Shown here: positions 1-8,281 of the stretch, piece after piece | Layout: each line of letters starts with the position of its first letter | Position numbering within the stretch: the first letter of the stretch is position 1 | Source of the DNA: Burkholderia sp. USMB20 | GTDB taxonomy: Bacteria > Pseudomonadota > Gammaproteobacteria > Burkholderiales > Burkholderiaceae | DNA: 64,000 nucleotides | Direction: 5' to 3' | Assembly (NCBI RefSeq): GCF_000949135.2 | Contig: NZ_JTAN02000018.1 | Coordinates: 1-64,000 of the forward strand | Made by a program: the position numbers and the translations under genes | Notes under the pieces: generated by a model | Databases searched by the model: none | What the model was told of the DNA's origin: nothing | Seen by the model: only the letters and a program-made list of their open reading frames with translations

Positions 1-1
1 C

Positions 2-211
2 GCGCCCGACATCGAAGTCGCGCTGAAGTCGAACACGCTCGTGCAGGCGTCGTCGAGCCAGGACCCGTGGGCGATGGCGCAGCAGGCCGTAAACGTCGGC
101 TACGGGATCATGAACGGCCAGAAGCCGGCCAACCCGATGATCCTGATCGAGCCGACGCTCGTCACGCGCGACAACGTGAAGGGCTACAAAGGCTGGAGCA
201 GCCCGCGCTGA
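2..211 (+). CDS. Sugar ABC importer periplasmic binding protein, C-terminal fragment
   Basis: The window opens inside this gene; the last 69 residues are present and end KGWSSPR-stop. The segment (ALKSNTLVQASSSQDPWAM, then AQQAVNVGYGIMNG and PTLVTRDNV) has the look of the last part of type I periplasmic sugar-binding proteins (ribose/xylose-type, Peripla_BP_4), where a QDPW-like stretch precedes the final helices. These proteins capture a sugar in the periplasm and hand it to an ABC permease. The permease and ATPase genes are not in the window and may lie to the left. Ligand cannot be told from this fragment. A lone binding protein at the end of its operon is also possible. Confidence 0.75.
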   Translation, partial: APDIEVALKSNTLVQASSSQDPWAMAQQAVNVGYGIMNGQKPANPMILIEPTLVTRDNVKGYKGWSSPR

Positions 212-545
212 TCGCGCGACGCGACCCGCGATTCCTGGCGGCGCCGGTCGGTGCGGGGTGCGGACACCGGCCCTGCCCGTCCGTTCACCCCAACCGCCGC
301 ACCGCCGCGCGACATGCCGCGGCACATGGTCTCGACCCAACGACGACGTTCCCCCGCCGGGCCGTATTCGGCGAAGCGCTGACCGACTTCATCCGTGATG
401 ACCCGCGGCATTGGCGCAGCGTCGCCGGCGGTTCATGCTGGAACGTGGCGCGCGGCTCGGCGTGCCGACCGCCTTCGCCGGCATGGTCAGCCGTGCCAAT
501 TTGGCAGCACGGGAAAACACCAGGCGAAGCATGCGCGCTGCCCGG
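212..545. other. Intergenic region without a convincing gene
   Basis: These 334 bases lie between the stop of the sugar-binding protein and the stop of the convergent anion transporter. I see no tRNA, terminator with a T-run, or promoter. A 75-codon minus-strand frame (184-411, beginning MPRVITDEVGQRF) has no ribosome-binding site and turns arginine-rich and featureless after about 40 codons, so it is not called. Confidence 0.5.
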
Positions 546-2264
546 TCACGCACCACGCTTCCCGCCGTTAACGCGCGCCTGCAGCAGTTGCAGGCTCTCG
601 TCGACACTCAGTTCGGACATCGCATCGTCGCGCAGCGTATCGTCGGTCGCGCGGCGCAGCGCATGCAACGCGTGCTCCTTGAGCCGCACGATCGCGAACT
701 GCAGCCCGCGTGCCGCGCATTCGGCGGCGAACGTGCGCAACGACTCGATCGTCGTGCCGTCGACGTCCGGCGTTTCCTCGAGACTCAGCATCACGGTATG
801 CGTGTCGGGCGCGGCCTTCATCAGCGCGCGCACGCGATTGAGCATCCGATCGGCGTTCGCGAAAAACAGCTGCGCCTCGGGCCGCACGATCAGCACACCG
901 GGGATCGGCTTCGCATCGGCGTGATTCGCGACGTCGACGAAATCGTGGCCGTCGCGCAGCCGGCCGAGTACGCTCACGTTCGGCTCCGACAACTTGCGCA
1001 GCGTCAGCAGCAGGTTCACGCCGATGGCCGCGAGCAGCCCGTGCAGCACGCCGAGCACGAGCACCGCGAGCAGCGCGGCGATCACGACGAGCCGGTCGCG
1101 ATGCCAGACCCAATACGGCCGGAACACCGACGGATGCAGCGAGTGGCTGACCGCGAAGATCACGATCGCCGCGAGCACGGGCTCCGGCGTGCGCGCGAGT
1201 TGCGGCAGCAGCAGCCACACGATCAGCGCGACCACGCCGGCCGCCCACAAGCCCGCGAAACGCGACTGCGCGCCGGCCGCCTCGTTCGCGGACGTCGCCG
1301 AATAGCCCGCGCCGACCGGCATTCCGTGCAGCAGCCCCGACACGAGGTTCGCGCAGCCGATCGCGACCAGGTCGCGGTTCGCCGACACGCTGTCGCCGTG
1401 CTTCAGCGCGAAGTTGCGAATCGATCCGTACGACTCCGCATACAGGATCAGCATCAGCGCGAACGCGAGCTCGACCGTCTGCATCCATGCGTTCCGGTCG
1501 AGATGCGGCAGCCCGAATTCGAGATGCCGGAAATCGATGTGTCCGACGATCGCGATCCCGTAATGCTGCCAGTCGAACACATAGCCGGCGGCGATCGACA
1601 GCACGATCACGACGAGCGTCGCGGGCACGCGCGAGCGCCGCCCGAGCACGAACAGCAGCGCGAGCGCGGTCGCGCCGAGCGCGACGCTCGCGAGGTTTGC
1701 ATGCGGTGCGCCGGTGACGAGGTCGAGTGCGACGCGCGGCGCATCGCTGTGCTGCACGGAGATCGCGAGAATCTTCGGCAGCTGCTTGATGACGATCGTC
1801 AGCGCCAGGCCGAACGTGAAACCGCGCAGGACCGGTCGCGCGACGAAATCCGACATGCCCCCGAGCCGCGCGACGCCAGCCAGGATGAACAGCACGCCGG
1901 TCATCGCGACGAGCGCGGCCGCGAGCGCGAGCTGCGCGGCAAGCGCCATTCCCGACTCGGCCAGCACGGTCGCGGCGAGCACGGCCGCCGACGACGACGT
2001 CGACGACACGATCGCAAAGCGACTGCTGCCGGTCAGCGCATAGACGACGAGCCCCGACAGCAGCGCGATCAGACCGGCCTGCGGCGGCAGGTTGGCGAGA
2101 CCCGCGTATGCGACCGCCTCGGGAATCAGCAACCCGGCGATCGACAGGCCGGCCAGCGCGTCGAGGCCGATGCGCTGCGTGGGCGGCGGTGGCGCCGCAT
2201 CGAGTGCAGCAAAATGCTCGGGATGCTGCAAGCCGGCATCCGGACGGGTCGGGGCAGTCGTCAT
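546..2264 (-). CDS. SulP family anion transporter with C-terminal STAS domain
   Basis: 572 residues. The first 400 or so form the SulP membrane domain: alternating hydrophobic helices, with an early segment containing GLLIPEAVAYAGLANLPPQ, which matches the conserved SulP signature after helix 1. Residues from about 440 (PIPGVLIVRPEAQLFFANAD) form a STAS domain, the cytoplasmic regulatory module of this family. SulP proteins import sulfate, bicarbonate or dicarboxylates across the inner membrane; the substrate is not evident here. I chose the ATG at 2264, 25 bp after the stop of the upstream ParB-like gene; a GTG at 2312 would overlap that gene. Neither start has a strong ribosome-binding site. 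Co-transcription with the ParB-like gene is likely. Confidence 0.88.
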   Translation of the reverse strand: MTTAPTRPDAGLQHPEHFAALDAAPPPPTQRIGLDALAGLSIAGLLIPEAVAYAGLANLPPQAGLIALLSGLVVYALTGSSRFAIVSSTSSSAAVLAATVLAESGMALAAQLALAAALVAMTGVLFILAGVARLGGMSDFVARPVLRGFTFGLALTIVIKQLPKILAISVQHSDAPRVALDLVTGAPHANLASVALGATALALLFVLGRRSRVPATLVVIVLSIAAGYVFDWQHYGIAIVGHIDFRHLEFGLPHLDRNAWMQTVELAFALMLILYAESYGSIRNFALKHGDSVSANRDLVAIGCANLVSGLLHGMPVGAGYSATSANEAAGAQSRFAGLWAAGVVALIVWLLLPQLARTPEPVLAAIVIFAVSHSLHPSVFRPYWVWHRDRLVVIAALLAVLVLGVLHGLLAAIGVNLLLTLRKLSEPNVSVLGRLRDGHDFVDVANHADAKPIPGVLIVRPEAQLFFANADRMLNRVRALMKAAPDTHTVMLSLEETPDVDGTTIESLRTFAAECAARGLQFAIVRLKEHALHALRRATDDTLRDDAMSELSVDESLQLLQARVNGGKRGA

Positions 2265-2289
2265 GAGGCGGTAGGCGCCGGGGGGCGGG

Positions 2290-2916
2290 TCAGGGTTTGA
2301 CGGCGATGACACCCGACCAGCCGGGCAGATAGCGCGCGTCCTGCTCGTGTGCGCGGCGCAGCGAGATGTCGAGCGCCTTCGCGAAGTTCTTGCGGATCTG
2401 GTCGAGCGTCACGTGCTGGCGCAGGTAGTCGGCCCACAGGAATTCGCTGAACGGCGTCGCATCCTTCGCGTAGCCGCCGGCCGTGCGCAACTCGCCCGCG
2501 AGGCTTCGGTACGGATCGTCCTCGAGCCCCGTCAGCGCCTTCGGCAGTTGTGCGTAGTCGCGACGCGAGCCGTCCACGCCGAACGGATGCACCCACTGGT
2601 TGTGTTCCATCATCCGCCAGAAGATCGTGTCGTCGAGCCAGGACAGATCCTTCAGCAGCATCGCGTTCACGCGCGCCTCCCCTTCCTCGATCAGCGCCAG
2701 GCCGAGATGGTGATGGTCGGTGATGTAGTGCAGCCCGCCCGGGCCGAGGACAGCCGGAAACCAGTGCGACTCGATCGCCGCCTTGCGGGCGCGCTTGTCG
2801 AGCGCCTTCCAGTGCTTGCGCTTCGCTTTCACTTCGCGATAGCCGACCGTCATTTGCGTCGGACGCAGTGCGTCGAGCCGGACGGGAATGAGATGAACGT
2901 CGTTGCCGAGTGCCAT
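2290..2916 (-). CDS. ParB-like nuclease-fold protein (ParBc_2 type)
   Basis: 208 residues. The order of features (IPVRLDALRPTQMTVGYREV, a lysine/arginine-rich helix, then a glycine-rich turn and HYITDHHHLGLAL) matches the ParB/sulfiredoxin fold in its stand-alone ParBc_2 form, where the DHHH stretch occupies the position of the nucleotide/phosphate-binding motif. It lacks the helix-turn-helix and dimer domain of chromosome-partitioning ParB, so a role in partition is unlikely. The biochemical activity of this subgroup is not established. ATG at 2916 is chosen because the conserved N-terminus begins there; an in-frame extension upstream overlaps the acetyltransferase. It is followed at once by the SulP gene. 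Confidence 0.75.
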   Translation of the reverse strand: MALGNDVHLIPVRLDALRPTQMTVGYREVKAKRKHWKALDKRARKAAIESHWFPAVLGPGGLHYITDHHHLGLALIEEGEARVNAMLLKDLSWLDDTIFWRMMEHNQWVHPFGVDGSRRDYAQLPKALTGLEDDPYRSLAGELRTAGGYAKDATPFSEFLWADYLRQHVTLDQIRKNFAKALDISLRRAHEQDARYLPGWSGVIAVKP

Positions 2917-3041
2917 GGTCGTACCCCATGTTACGAATTTCCGGCAACGATACTCCTGATCGTGCGAGCCGTTAATACGTCGCGACCTCGATGCGCGTGC
3001 GCTTGACCATCCCTGACATCCGGTCGCGTCCGCACGCGACG

Positions 3042-3584
3042 CTATGTACGCAGGTCGTCGCGCTCGAGACGATGGCGAACGTAAGGAATGCCATCGTGAA
3101 CGACGCTCACGCGCCGCATCCCGAGCTTGCGCGCGACGTTCAGCGAACCCGAATTCGCCTCCGCGATATCGGCGATCACGCGCGGCAGCCGCACGGTGTC
3201 GAACGCGTGACGCACGACGGCCGCGGCGGCCTCGCACGCGATGCCGCGCCCCCACGCCGCGCGCACGAGTCGCCAGCCGATCTCGACGTCGCGCGCGCCG
3301 CCCGCATAATCGGGAATCAGCAGGATCCAGCCGATGAACGCGTCGGGCGCGGCCTTCTCGAAGATCGACCAGTAACCGAGGCCCGGCGGATAGGCGCGCG
3401 TGATCCGGTGCGTGACGAAGCGGCGATGTTCGTCGGGGTCGTGCCACGGCCCCGCGATGTAGCGCGTGACCTCCGGATCGCGATCCATCGCGATGCTCGT
3501 GTCGAGGTCGGCCAGCACGCGCGGGCGCAGCCACAGCCGCGCGGTCTCCAGGGCGGGCAGCGCGGCAACGGACGGTTCGGTCAT
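3042..3584 (-). CDS. GNAT family N-acetyltransferase (RimJ/RimL-like)
   Basis: 180 residues. The N-terminal LETARLWLRPRVLADLD is the typical opening of the Acetyltransf_3 (RimJ/RimL, ribosomal-protein and small-molecule acetylating) branch. The central stretch DVEIGWRLVRAAWGRGIACEA carries the acetyl-CoA pyrophosphate-binding R/Q-x-x-G-x-G/A pattern (WGRGIA). The C-terminal ANSGSLNVARKLGMRR is the usual last helix and strand. The substrate is not predictable. The ATG at 3584 is preceded by AGGAG at good spacing, so the longer upstream reading is not used. It diverges from the MFS gene. Confidence 0.88.
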   Translation of the reverse strand: MTEPSVAALPALETARLWLRPRVLADLDTSIAMDRDPEVTRYIAGPWHDPDEHRRFVTHRITRAYPPGLGYWSIFEKAAPDAFIGWILLIPDYAGGARDVEIGWRLVRAAWGRGIACEAAAAVVRHAFDTVRLPRVIADIAEANSGSLNVARKLGMRRVSVVHDGIPYVRHRLERDDLRT

Positions 3585-3626
3585 CGGGGCTCCTGATTCG
3601 GTGGCGATGCGCATCGCGTGCATTAC

Positions 3627-3637
3627 GTATCTGATAC
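3627..3637. promoter_or_regulatory. Palindrome GTATCTGATAC in divergent intergenic region
   Basis: GTATC-T-GATAC is an exact 5-bp inverted repeat 43 bp upstream of the acetyltransferase ATG, in the region shared with the divergent MFS gene. Such short operators are typical of GntR-family repressors. No regulator gene lies next to it, so the assignment is only a suggestion. Confidence 0.25.
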
Positions 3638-3863
3638 AAAAAACCTTCCGGAATGATACAGACGACTGTCGCTCGTCACGCACACGCTCATTTCCGTTTT
3701 CTCAACAGTTCATTTCGTAGGGATTATTCCCGATGCGCGGTTATCGCGCCCCACATCGCACGGCGCGGCGGCCTACACTCGATCCATGCCCCCGCGCCGC
3801 GCGCCAGCCGGGCCGGCATCTGCCGGCAGAGTGTGCGCACAAGCCAACGAGGAGACCTCGGAC

Positions 3864-5084
3864 ATGAGCTGGACCCGCGAACAACGCAACGTCACGATCG
3901 CCGCCTACCTGGGCTGGACACTCGACGCGTTCGATTTTTTCCTGATGGTCTTCGTGCTGAAGGACATCGCCGCCGAATTCGCGTCGACGATTCCCGCCGT
4001 CGCGTTTGCGCTTACGCTCACGCTCGCGATGCGCCCGATCGGCGCGCTGATCTTCGGGCGGCTCGCCGATCGTTTCGGCCGCCGCCCGACGCTGATGGTC
4101 AACATCGCATGCTATTCGCTGCTCGAGCTCGCGTCGGGCTTCGCGCCGAGCCTCACCGCGCTGCTCGTGCTGCGCGCGCTGTTCGGCATCGCGATGGGCG
4201 GCGAATGGGGCGTCGGCTCCGCGCTGACGATGGAAACCGTGCCGACCCATGCGCGCGGCTTCGTGTCGGGCCTGCTGCAGGCCGGTTATCCGAGCGGCTA
4301 CCTGCTGGCGTCCGTCGTGTTCGGCCTGCTCTACCAGACCATCGGCTGGCGCGGGATGTTCATGGTCGGCGTGCTGCCTGCGCTGCTCGTGCTGTACGTG
4401 CGCACGCACGTGCCCGAATCGCCGGCCTGGAAGCAGATGGAAAAGCGCCCGCGCCCGAGCCTCGGCGCCACGCTGCAGCAGAACTGGAAGCTCACGATCT
4501 ACGCGATCGTGCTGATGACAGCGTTCAACTTCTTCTCGCACGGCACGCAGGATCTCTACCCGACCTTCCTGCGCGAACAGCATCACTTCGATCCGCACAC
4601 CGTGTCGTGGATCACGATCGTGCTGAACATCGGTGCGATCGTCGGCGGCCTGTCGTTCGGCGCGATCTCGGAGCGGATCGGCCGCCGCCGCGCGATCTTC
4701 ATCGCCGCGCTGATCGCGCTGCCGGTGCTGCCGCTGTGGGCTTTCTCGAGCGGCCAGCTCGCGCTCGCCGCCGGCGCGTTCCTGATGCAGATCTCGGTAC
4801 AGGGTGCGTGGGGCGTGATCCCCGTCCACCTGAACGAGATCTCGCCCGACGAGATCCGCGCGACCTTCCCCGGCGTCGTCTACCAGCTCGGCAACCTGCT
4901 CGCGTCGGGCAACGCGACGATGCAGGCATCGCTCGCGGTCTCCCAGGGCAACAACTACAGTTTCGCGCTGGCGCTCGTGGCCGGCATCGTCGCCGTCGTG
5001 ATCGCCGTGCTGATCCTGTTCAGCCGCGAACGGCGCGGCATCGACATGACGCAATCGGTCAATACGCGTACCACCGCCGGCTGA
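3864..5084 (+). CDS. MFS metabolite:proton symporter, sialate/SHS type
   Basis: 406 residues with 12 predicted membrane helices in two halves. The first helix contains the GWTLDAFDFFLM motif typical of the sialate:H+ symporter (SHS) and related aromatic-acid/carboxylate MFS carriers. The loop between helices 2 and 3 carries the MFS signature as GRLADRFGRRP, repeated in weaker form as GAISERIGRRRA in the second half. It acts in the inner membrane as a proton-coupled importer of an organic acid. The ATG at 3864 follows GAGGAG at 8-10 bp; a longer reading from 3786 has no such site. No catabolic genes adjoin it, so the substrate cannot be inferred. Confidence 0.88.
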   Translation: MSWTREQRNVTIAAYLGWTLDAFDFFLMVFVLKDIAAEFASTIPAVAFALTLTLAMRPIGALIFGRLADRFGRRPTLMVNIACYSLLELASGFAPSLTALLVLRALFGIAMGGEWGVGSALTMETVPTHARGFVSGLLQAGYPSGYLLASVVFGLLYQTIGWRGMFMVGVLPALLVLYVRTHVPESPAWKQMEKRPRPSLGATLQQNWKLTIYAIVLMTAFNFFSHGTQDLYPTFLREQHHFDPHTVSWITIVLNIGAIVGGLSFGAISERIGRRRAIFIAALIALPVLPLWAFSSGQLALAAGAFLMQISVQGAWGVIPVHLNEISPDEIRATFPGVVYQLGNLLASGNATMQASLAVSQGNNYSFALALVAGIVAVVIAVLILFSRERRGIDMTQSVNTRTTAG

Positions 5085-5229
5085 AGCCGCGCATTGCCGC
5101 GACGCACCATCGCGCGTGCCCCGTCCCGCCGGGGCCACGCGACAGACTTTCCGCATCCGCACATCGAACTAGAGGAATTTGTCCAGATTCCGCGCTTGCC
5201 CGCGCCGCACGCGTTTTTTTATCTTAATA

Positions 5230-5243
5230 AAAACGGCTGTTTG
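5230..5243. promoter_or_regulatory. PsrA-like operator AAAAC-N4-GTTTG
   Basis: AAAACGGCTGTTTG lies 58 bp before the TetR-family start. It fits the published type of PsrA operator, (G/C)AAAC-N2-4-GTTTG, except for the first base. Because the following gene encodes a PsrA-like protein, this is a plausible autoregulatory site. Confidence 0.4.
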
Positions 5244-5300
5244 AATCAGACAATCAAATCACCTGTTCGCGGCCGGGCAACCGGCATTGGGAGGCGGGAC

Positions 5301-6119
5301 ATGGCAGTCAGTCAGGAGGGGCGAGCGTCCGCGGGACGACCGTCCGGGACGCGGTCATCCGGCAATCGGCAGACCGGCGGGACGAAGGCGCGCATTCTCG
5401 ATGCGGCCGAGGACCTGTTCATCGAACATGGCTTCGAAGCGATGTCGATGCGGCAGATCACGTCGCGCGCGACGGTGAACCTCGCCGCGGTCAACTACCA
5501 CTTCGGCAGCAAGGAAGCGCTGATCCACGCGATGCTGTCGCGTCGGCTCGACCAGCTCAACCTGGAACGCCTCGGCATCCTCGACCGCTTCGATGCGCAG
5601 CTCGGTGCGCACATCACCTGCGAGCACGTACTCGGCGCGATGTTCATTCCCGCGCTGAAGGCGTCGCGCGACCCCGAGCGCGGCGGCCCCGCGTTCCTGC
5701 GGCTGATCGGCCGCGCGTACACCGATCCGTCGCCGTTCGTGCGCAACTTCCTGACCGCGCACTACGCGAGTGTCGCCGGCCGCTTCTTCGATGCGTTCCA
5801 GCGCGCGCTGCCGCATCTGCCGCGCACCGAGCTCGGCTGGCGGCTGCACTTCGCGATCGGCGCGCTGTCCGGCGCGCTGGCCGGTGCCGAAACCGAAAGC
5901 CTGATCGACGAATTCTCGCAAGGCCGCACGATGAACGACGTGCAGATGATCGCGCGGCTGTCCTCGCTGATCGTCGCCGCGCTGAAGGCACCGATGCCCG
6001 ACAGCGCGCAGTTGTCGATCTTCGCGGCCGTGCTCGACGATGCGGGCGCGAGCGAAGCGTTCGGGCTGTCGTCGAGCACGGCTGCTGCCGATACGGCGAC
6101 GGCGCCTTCGGCGAGCTGA
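5301..6119 (+). CDS. TetR-family regulator, PsrA-like (fatty-acid responsive candidate)
   Basis: 272 residues. After a Gly/Ser/Arg-rich leader, residues 29-75 form the TetR DNA-binding domain (ARILDAAEDLFIEHGFEAMS, then RQITSRATVNLAAVNYHFGS). The recognition-helix segment VNLAAVNYHFGSK with ALIHAM is nearly the same as that of Pseudomonas PsrA, a repressor of beta-oxidation genes that releases DNA on binding long-chain fatty acids. The remaining 190 residues are the ligand/dimer domain. The next gene on the same strand is a long-chain acyl-CoA ligase, which supports a role in fatty-acid uptake and degradation. ATG at 5301 follows GGGAGGCGGG. A PsrA-like box lies upstream. PsrA identity is from similarity only. 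Confidence 0.85.
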   Translation: MAVSQEGRASAGRPSGTRSSGNRQTGGTKARILDAAEDLFIEHGFEAMSMRQITSRATVNLAAVNYHFGSKEALIHAMLSRRLDQLNLERLGILDRFDAQLGAHITCEHVLGAMFIPALKASRDPERGGPAFLRLIGRAYTDPSPFVRNFLTAHYASVAGRFFDAFQRALPHLPRTELGWRLHFAIGALSGALAGAETESLIDEFSQGRTMNDVQMIARLSSLIVAALKAPMPDSAQLSIFAAVLDDAGASEAFGLSSSTAAADTATAPSAS

Positions 6120-6158
6120 TCGCACCAGGCCGCGCAGGCGGCGTTTCACGATTTGGGC

Positions 6159-6192
6159 GGCCCGGGCCGGCGTTGATGCGCCGGCCCGGGCC
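6159..6192. terminator. Perfect 14-bp GC hairpin after the TetR gene
   Basis: GGCCCGGGCCGGCG and its exact complement flank a 6-base loop (TTGATG) 40 bp after the TetR stop. It lacks a T-run, so it may be a Rho-assisted or weak intrinsic terminator or an mRNA 3'-end stabiliser that separates tetR from the repeat block and fadD. Confidence 0.4.
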
Positions 6193-6246
6193 GAACGAAT
6201 GTCATGCGGCGGGAGCCAAGGCAGGCTTGCTTTCGTCGACGAAAAA

Positions 6247-6480
6247 CATGGGTACGAGTAAGCGCTGGAGTGCTGACTCTCACTGACTGCGAAGCATGGG
6301 GCGGGAGTAAGCGCTGAAGTGCTAACTCTCACCGACCGCAAAGCATGGGGTGAGCGTAAGCGCTGAAACGCCAACTCTCACCGACCGCAAAGCATGGGGC
6401 GAGAGTAAGCGCTGAAGCGCTAACTCTCGCCGACCGCGAAGCATGGGGTACGAGTAAGCGCTAAAGCGCTAACTCGTACC
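6247..6480. repeat. Five tandem 49-bp repeats, each with a hairpin
   Basis: CATGGG begins units at 6247, 6295, 6344, 6393 and 6442 (spacing 48, 49, 49, 49). Each unit has a left arm, AAGCGCT, a short AA/GA spacer, AGCGCTA and a right arm, followed by a (C/T)GACCGC-type linker. Arms differ between units but tend to stay complementary: unit 4 pairs GAGAGT with ACTCTC and unit 5 pairs GGTACGAGT with ACTCGTACC. Units 1-3 carry one or more mismatches. The block fills the leader of the acyl-CoA ligase gene and ends 17 bp before its ATG. Function unknown; it could be a transcribed structured leader, an array of operator sites or an interspersed genomic repeat. Confidence 0.85.
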
Positions 6481-6497
6481 GACACCGGAGACACATC

Positions 6498-8252
6498 ATG
6501 GCCTCATCCGCAGCAACCGCAGCGGCCCAGCTCCCGCCGAACAGCGACGGCATCTGGTACGCGTCGTATCCGCCCGGCGTGCCGCACGAGATCGACGTCA
6601 CGCAATACGCATCGCTCGTGCAGTTCTTCGACGAATGCACGACGCGCTTCGCCGAGCGGGTCGCCTACGTGAGCGCCGGCGCATCGATGACCTACCGCAC
6701 GCTCGCGCAGAAAGTCGATGCGTTCGCGTCGTATCTGCAAAGCACCGGCGTAAAACCGGGCGACCGCGTCGCGATCATGCTGCCGAACACGTTCCAGTAC
6801 CCGGTCGCACTGTTCGGCACGCTGAAGGCCGGCGCGATCGTCGTCAACGTCAATCCGCTCTACACCGCGCGCGAACTCGCGCACCAGTTGAAGGACAGCG
6901 GCGCGCAGACGATCGTCGTGTTCGAGAACTTCGCGCGCACGCTGCAGGACGCGCTGCCGGAAACGCAGGTGAAGAACATCATCGTCACCGCGCTCGGCGA
7001 CCTGCTCGCCGACGGTTTCAATGCGAAGGGACGCCTGATCAATTTCGTGCTGAAGCACGTGAAGAAGCTCGTGCCGGCCTACAACCTGCCGCAGGCGATC
7101 CGGCTGCGCTCTGCCCTCGCACTCGGCGCACGCGGCAAACCGCAGCCGGTGCAGACGACCCGCGACGATCTCGCGTTCCTGCAGTACACCGGCGGCACGA
7201 CCGGCGTCGCGAAAGGCGCGATGCTCACGCACGGCAACCTGATCGCGAACCTGCTGCAAGCGAAGGCGTGGATCGCCGACCAGGTGTCGGGCGACGTCGA
7301 GACCGTGCTTACGCCGCTGCCGCTCTATCACATCTATTCGCTGACGGTGAACGCGTTCATCTTCATGGGGCTCGGCGGACGCAACATCCTGATCGCGAAC
7401 CCGCGCGACATGAACATGGTGATGAAGATCATCCGCAACGAAACGTTCACCGGGATCACCGGGATCAACACGCTGTACAACGCGTTCCTCGACAACGACG
7501 AATTCCGCAAGCGCGACTTCTCGAAGCTCAAGCTCGCGATGGCGGGCGGCATGGCGATGCAGCGCGCGGTCGCGGAGCGCTTTCAGCAAGTCACGGGCCG
7601 GCCGGTCATCGAGGGCTACGGGCTCACCGAATGCTCGCCGATCGTCACGATGAATCCGGTGAACCTGAGCGACATGGCCGGGTTCAGCGGCTCGATCGGC
7701 CTGCCGGCCCCGTCGACACTCGTGCGCTTTCGCCGCGAGGACGGCACCTGGGCCGCCGTCGGCGAGCCGGGCGAGCTGTGCGTGCACGGCCCGCAGGTGA
7801 TGCGCGGCTACTGGCAGCGGCCCGACGAAACCGCGAAGGTGATCGACGCCGACGGCTGGCTCGGCACCGGCGACATCGGCGTGATGGACGAGCGCGGCTT
7901 CATCCGCCTCATCGACCGCAAGAAGGACATGATCCTCGTGTCGGGTTTCAACGTGTATCCGAACGAGATCGAGGAAGTGCTGGTCATGCATCCGGGCATC
8001 AGCGAAGCCGCCGCGATCGGCATCCCGGACGAAGTACAGGGCGAACGGATCAAGGTCTTCGTCGTGCGCCGCGACCCGACGCTGACGGTCGACGACGTGC
8101 TCGCGCACTGCCGCAAGAACCTGACCGGCTACAAGATGCCGAAATTCGTCGAGTTCCGCGACGCACTGCCGCAGACCAACGTCGGCAAGATCCTGCGCCG
8201 CGCGCTGCGCGACGAGGAACTCGCCAGGATCAAGGCCGCGAAGCAAGGCTGA
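6498..8252 (+). CDS. fadD: Long-chain fatty acid--CoA ligase
   Basis: 584 residues, full length for FadD. ATP-dependent acyl-CoA synthesis begins beta-oxidation at the inner face of the membrane. Visible ANL-superfamily motifs: P-loop YTGGTTGVAKGAML (about residue 230), the adenine-binding GYGLTECSP (about 374), the hinge region GWLGTGDIGVMDERGF with IDRKKDMI, and the C-terminal catalytic lysine in TNVGKILRR. The linker GFNVYPNEIE between N- and C-domains is standard. The gene lies downstream of a PsrA-like regulator and the five-hairpin repeat block. Start is fixed by the N-terminal MASSAA and a GGAG about 9 bp upstream. Substrate chain length is not determinable here. Confidence 0.95.
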   Translation: MASSAATAAAQLPPNSDGIWYASYPPGVPHEIDVTQYASLVQFFDECTTRFAERVAYVSAGASMTYRTLAQKVDAFASYLQSTGVKPGDRVAIMLPNTFQYPVALFGTLKAGAIVVNVNPLYTARELAHQLKDSGAQTIVVFENFARTLQDALPETQVKNIIVTALGDLLADGFNAKGRLINFVLKHVKKLVPAYNLPQAIRLRSALALGARGKPQPVQTTRDDLAFLQYTGGTTGVAKGAMLTHGNLIANLLQAKAWIADQVSGDVETVLTPLPLYHIYSLTVNAFIFMGLGGRNILIANPRDMNMVMKIIRNETFTGITGINTLYNAFLDNDEFRKRDFSKLKLAMAGGMAMQRAVAERFQQVTGRPVIEGYGLTECSPIVTMNPVNLSDMAGFSGSIGLPAPSTLVRFRREDGTWAAVGEPGELCVHGPQVMRGYWQRPDETAKVIDADGWLGTGDIGVMDERGFIRLIDRKKDMILVSGFNVYPNEIEEVLVMHPGISEAAAIGIPDEVQGERIKVFVVRRDPTLTVDDVLAHCRKNLTGYKMPKFVEFRDALPQTNVGKILRRALRDEELARIKAAKQG

Positions 8253-8281
8253 ACGATCCAATGCGCCCGGAGACGCTGTCG

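Noticed and set aside
184-411. 75-codon minus-strand frame after the sugar-binding protein
   Set aside because: No ribosome-binding site; the second half looks like a shadow frame.
411-2300. 629-codon plus-strand frame rich in Arg, Gln, His and Glu
   Set aside because: It is the antisense of the SulP gene; composition is that of a high-GC shadow frame and it has no domain.
6247-6480. CRISPR array
   Set aside because: Units abut with no unique spacers of constant length, and no cas genes are present.
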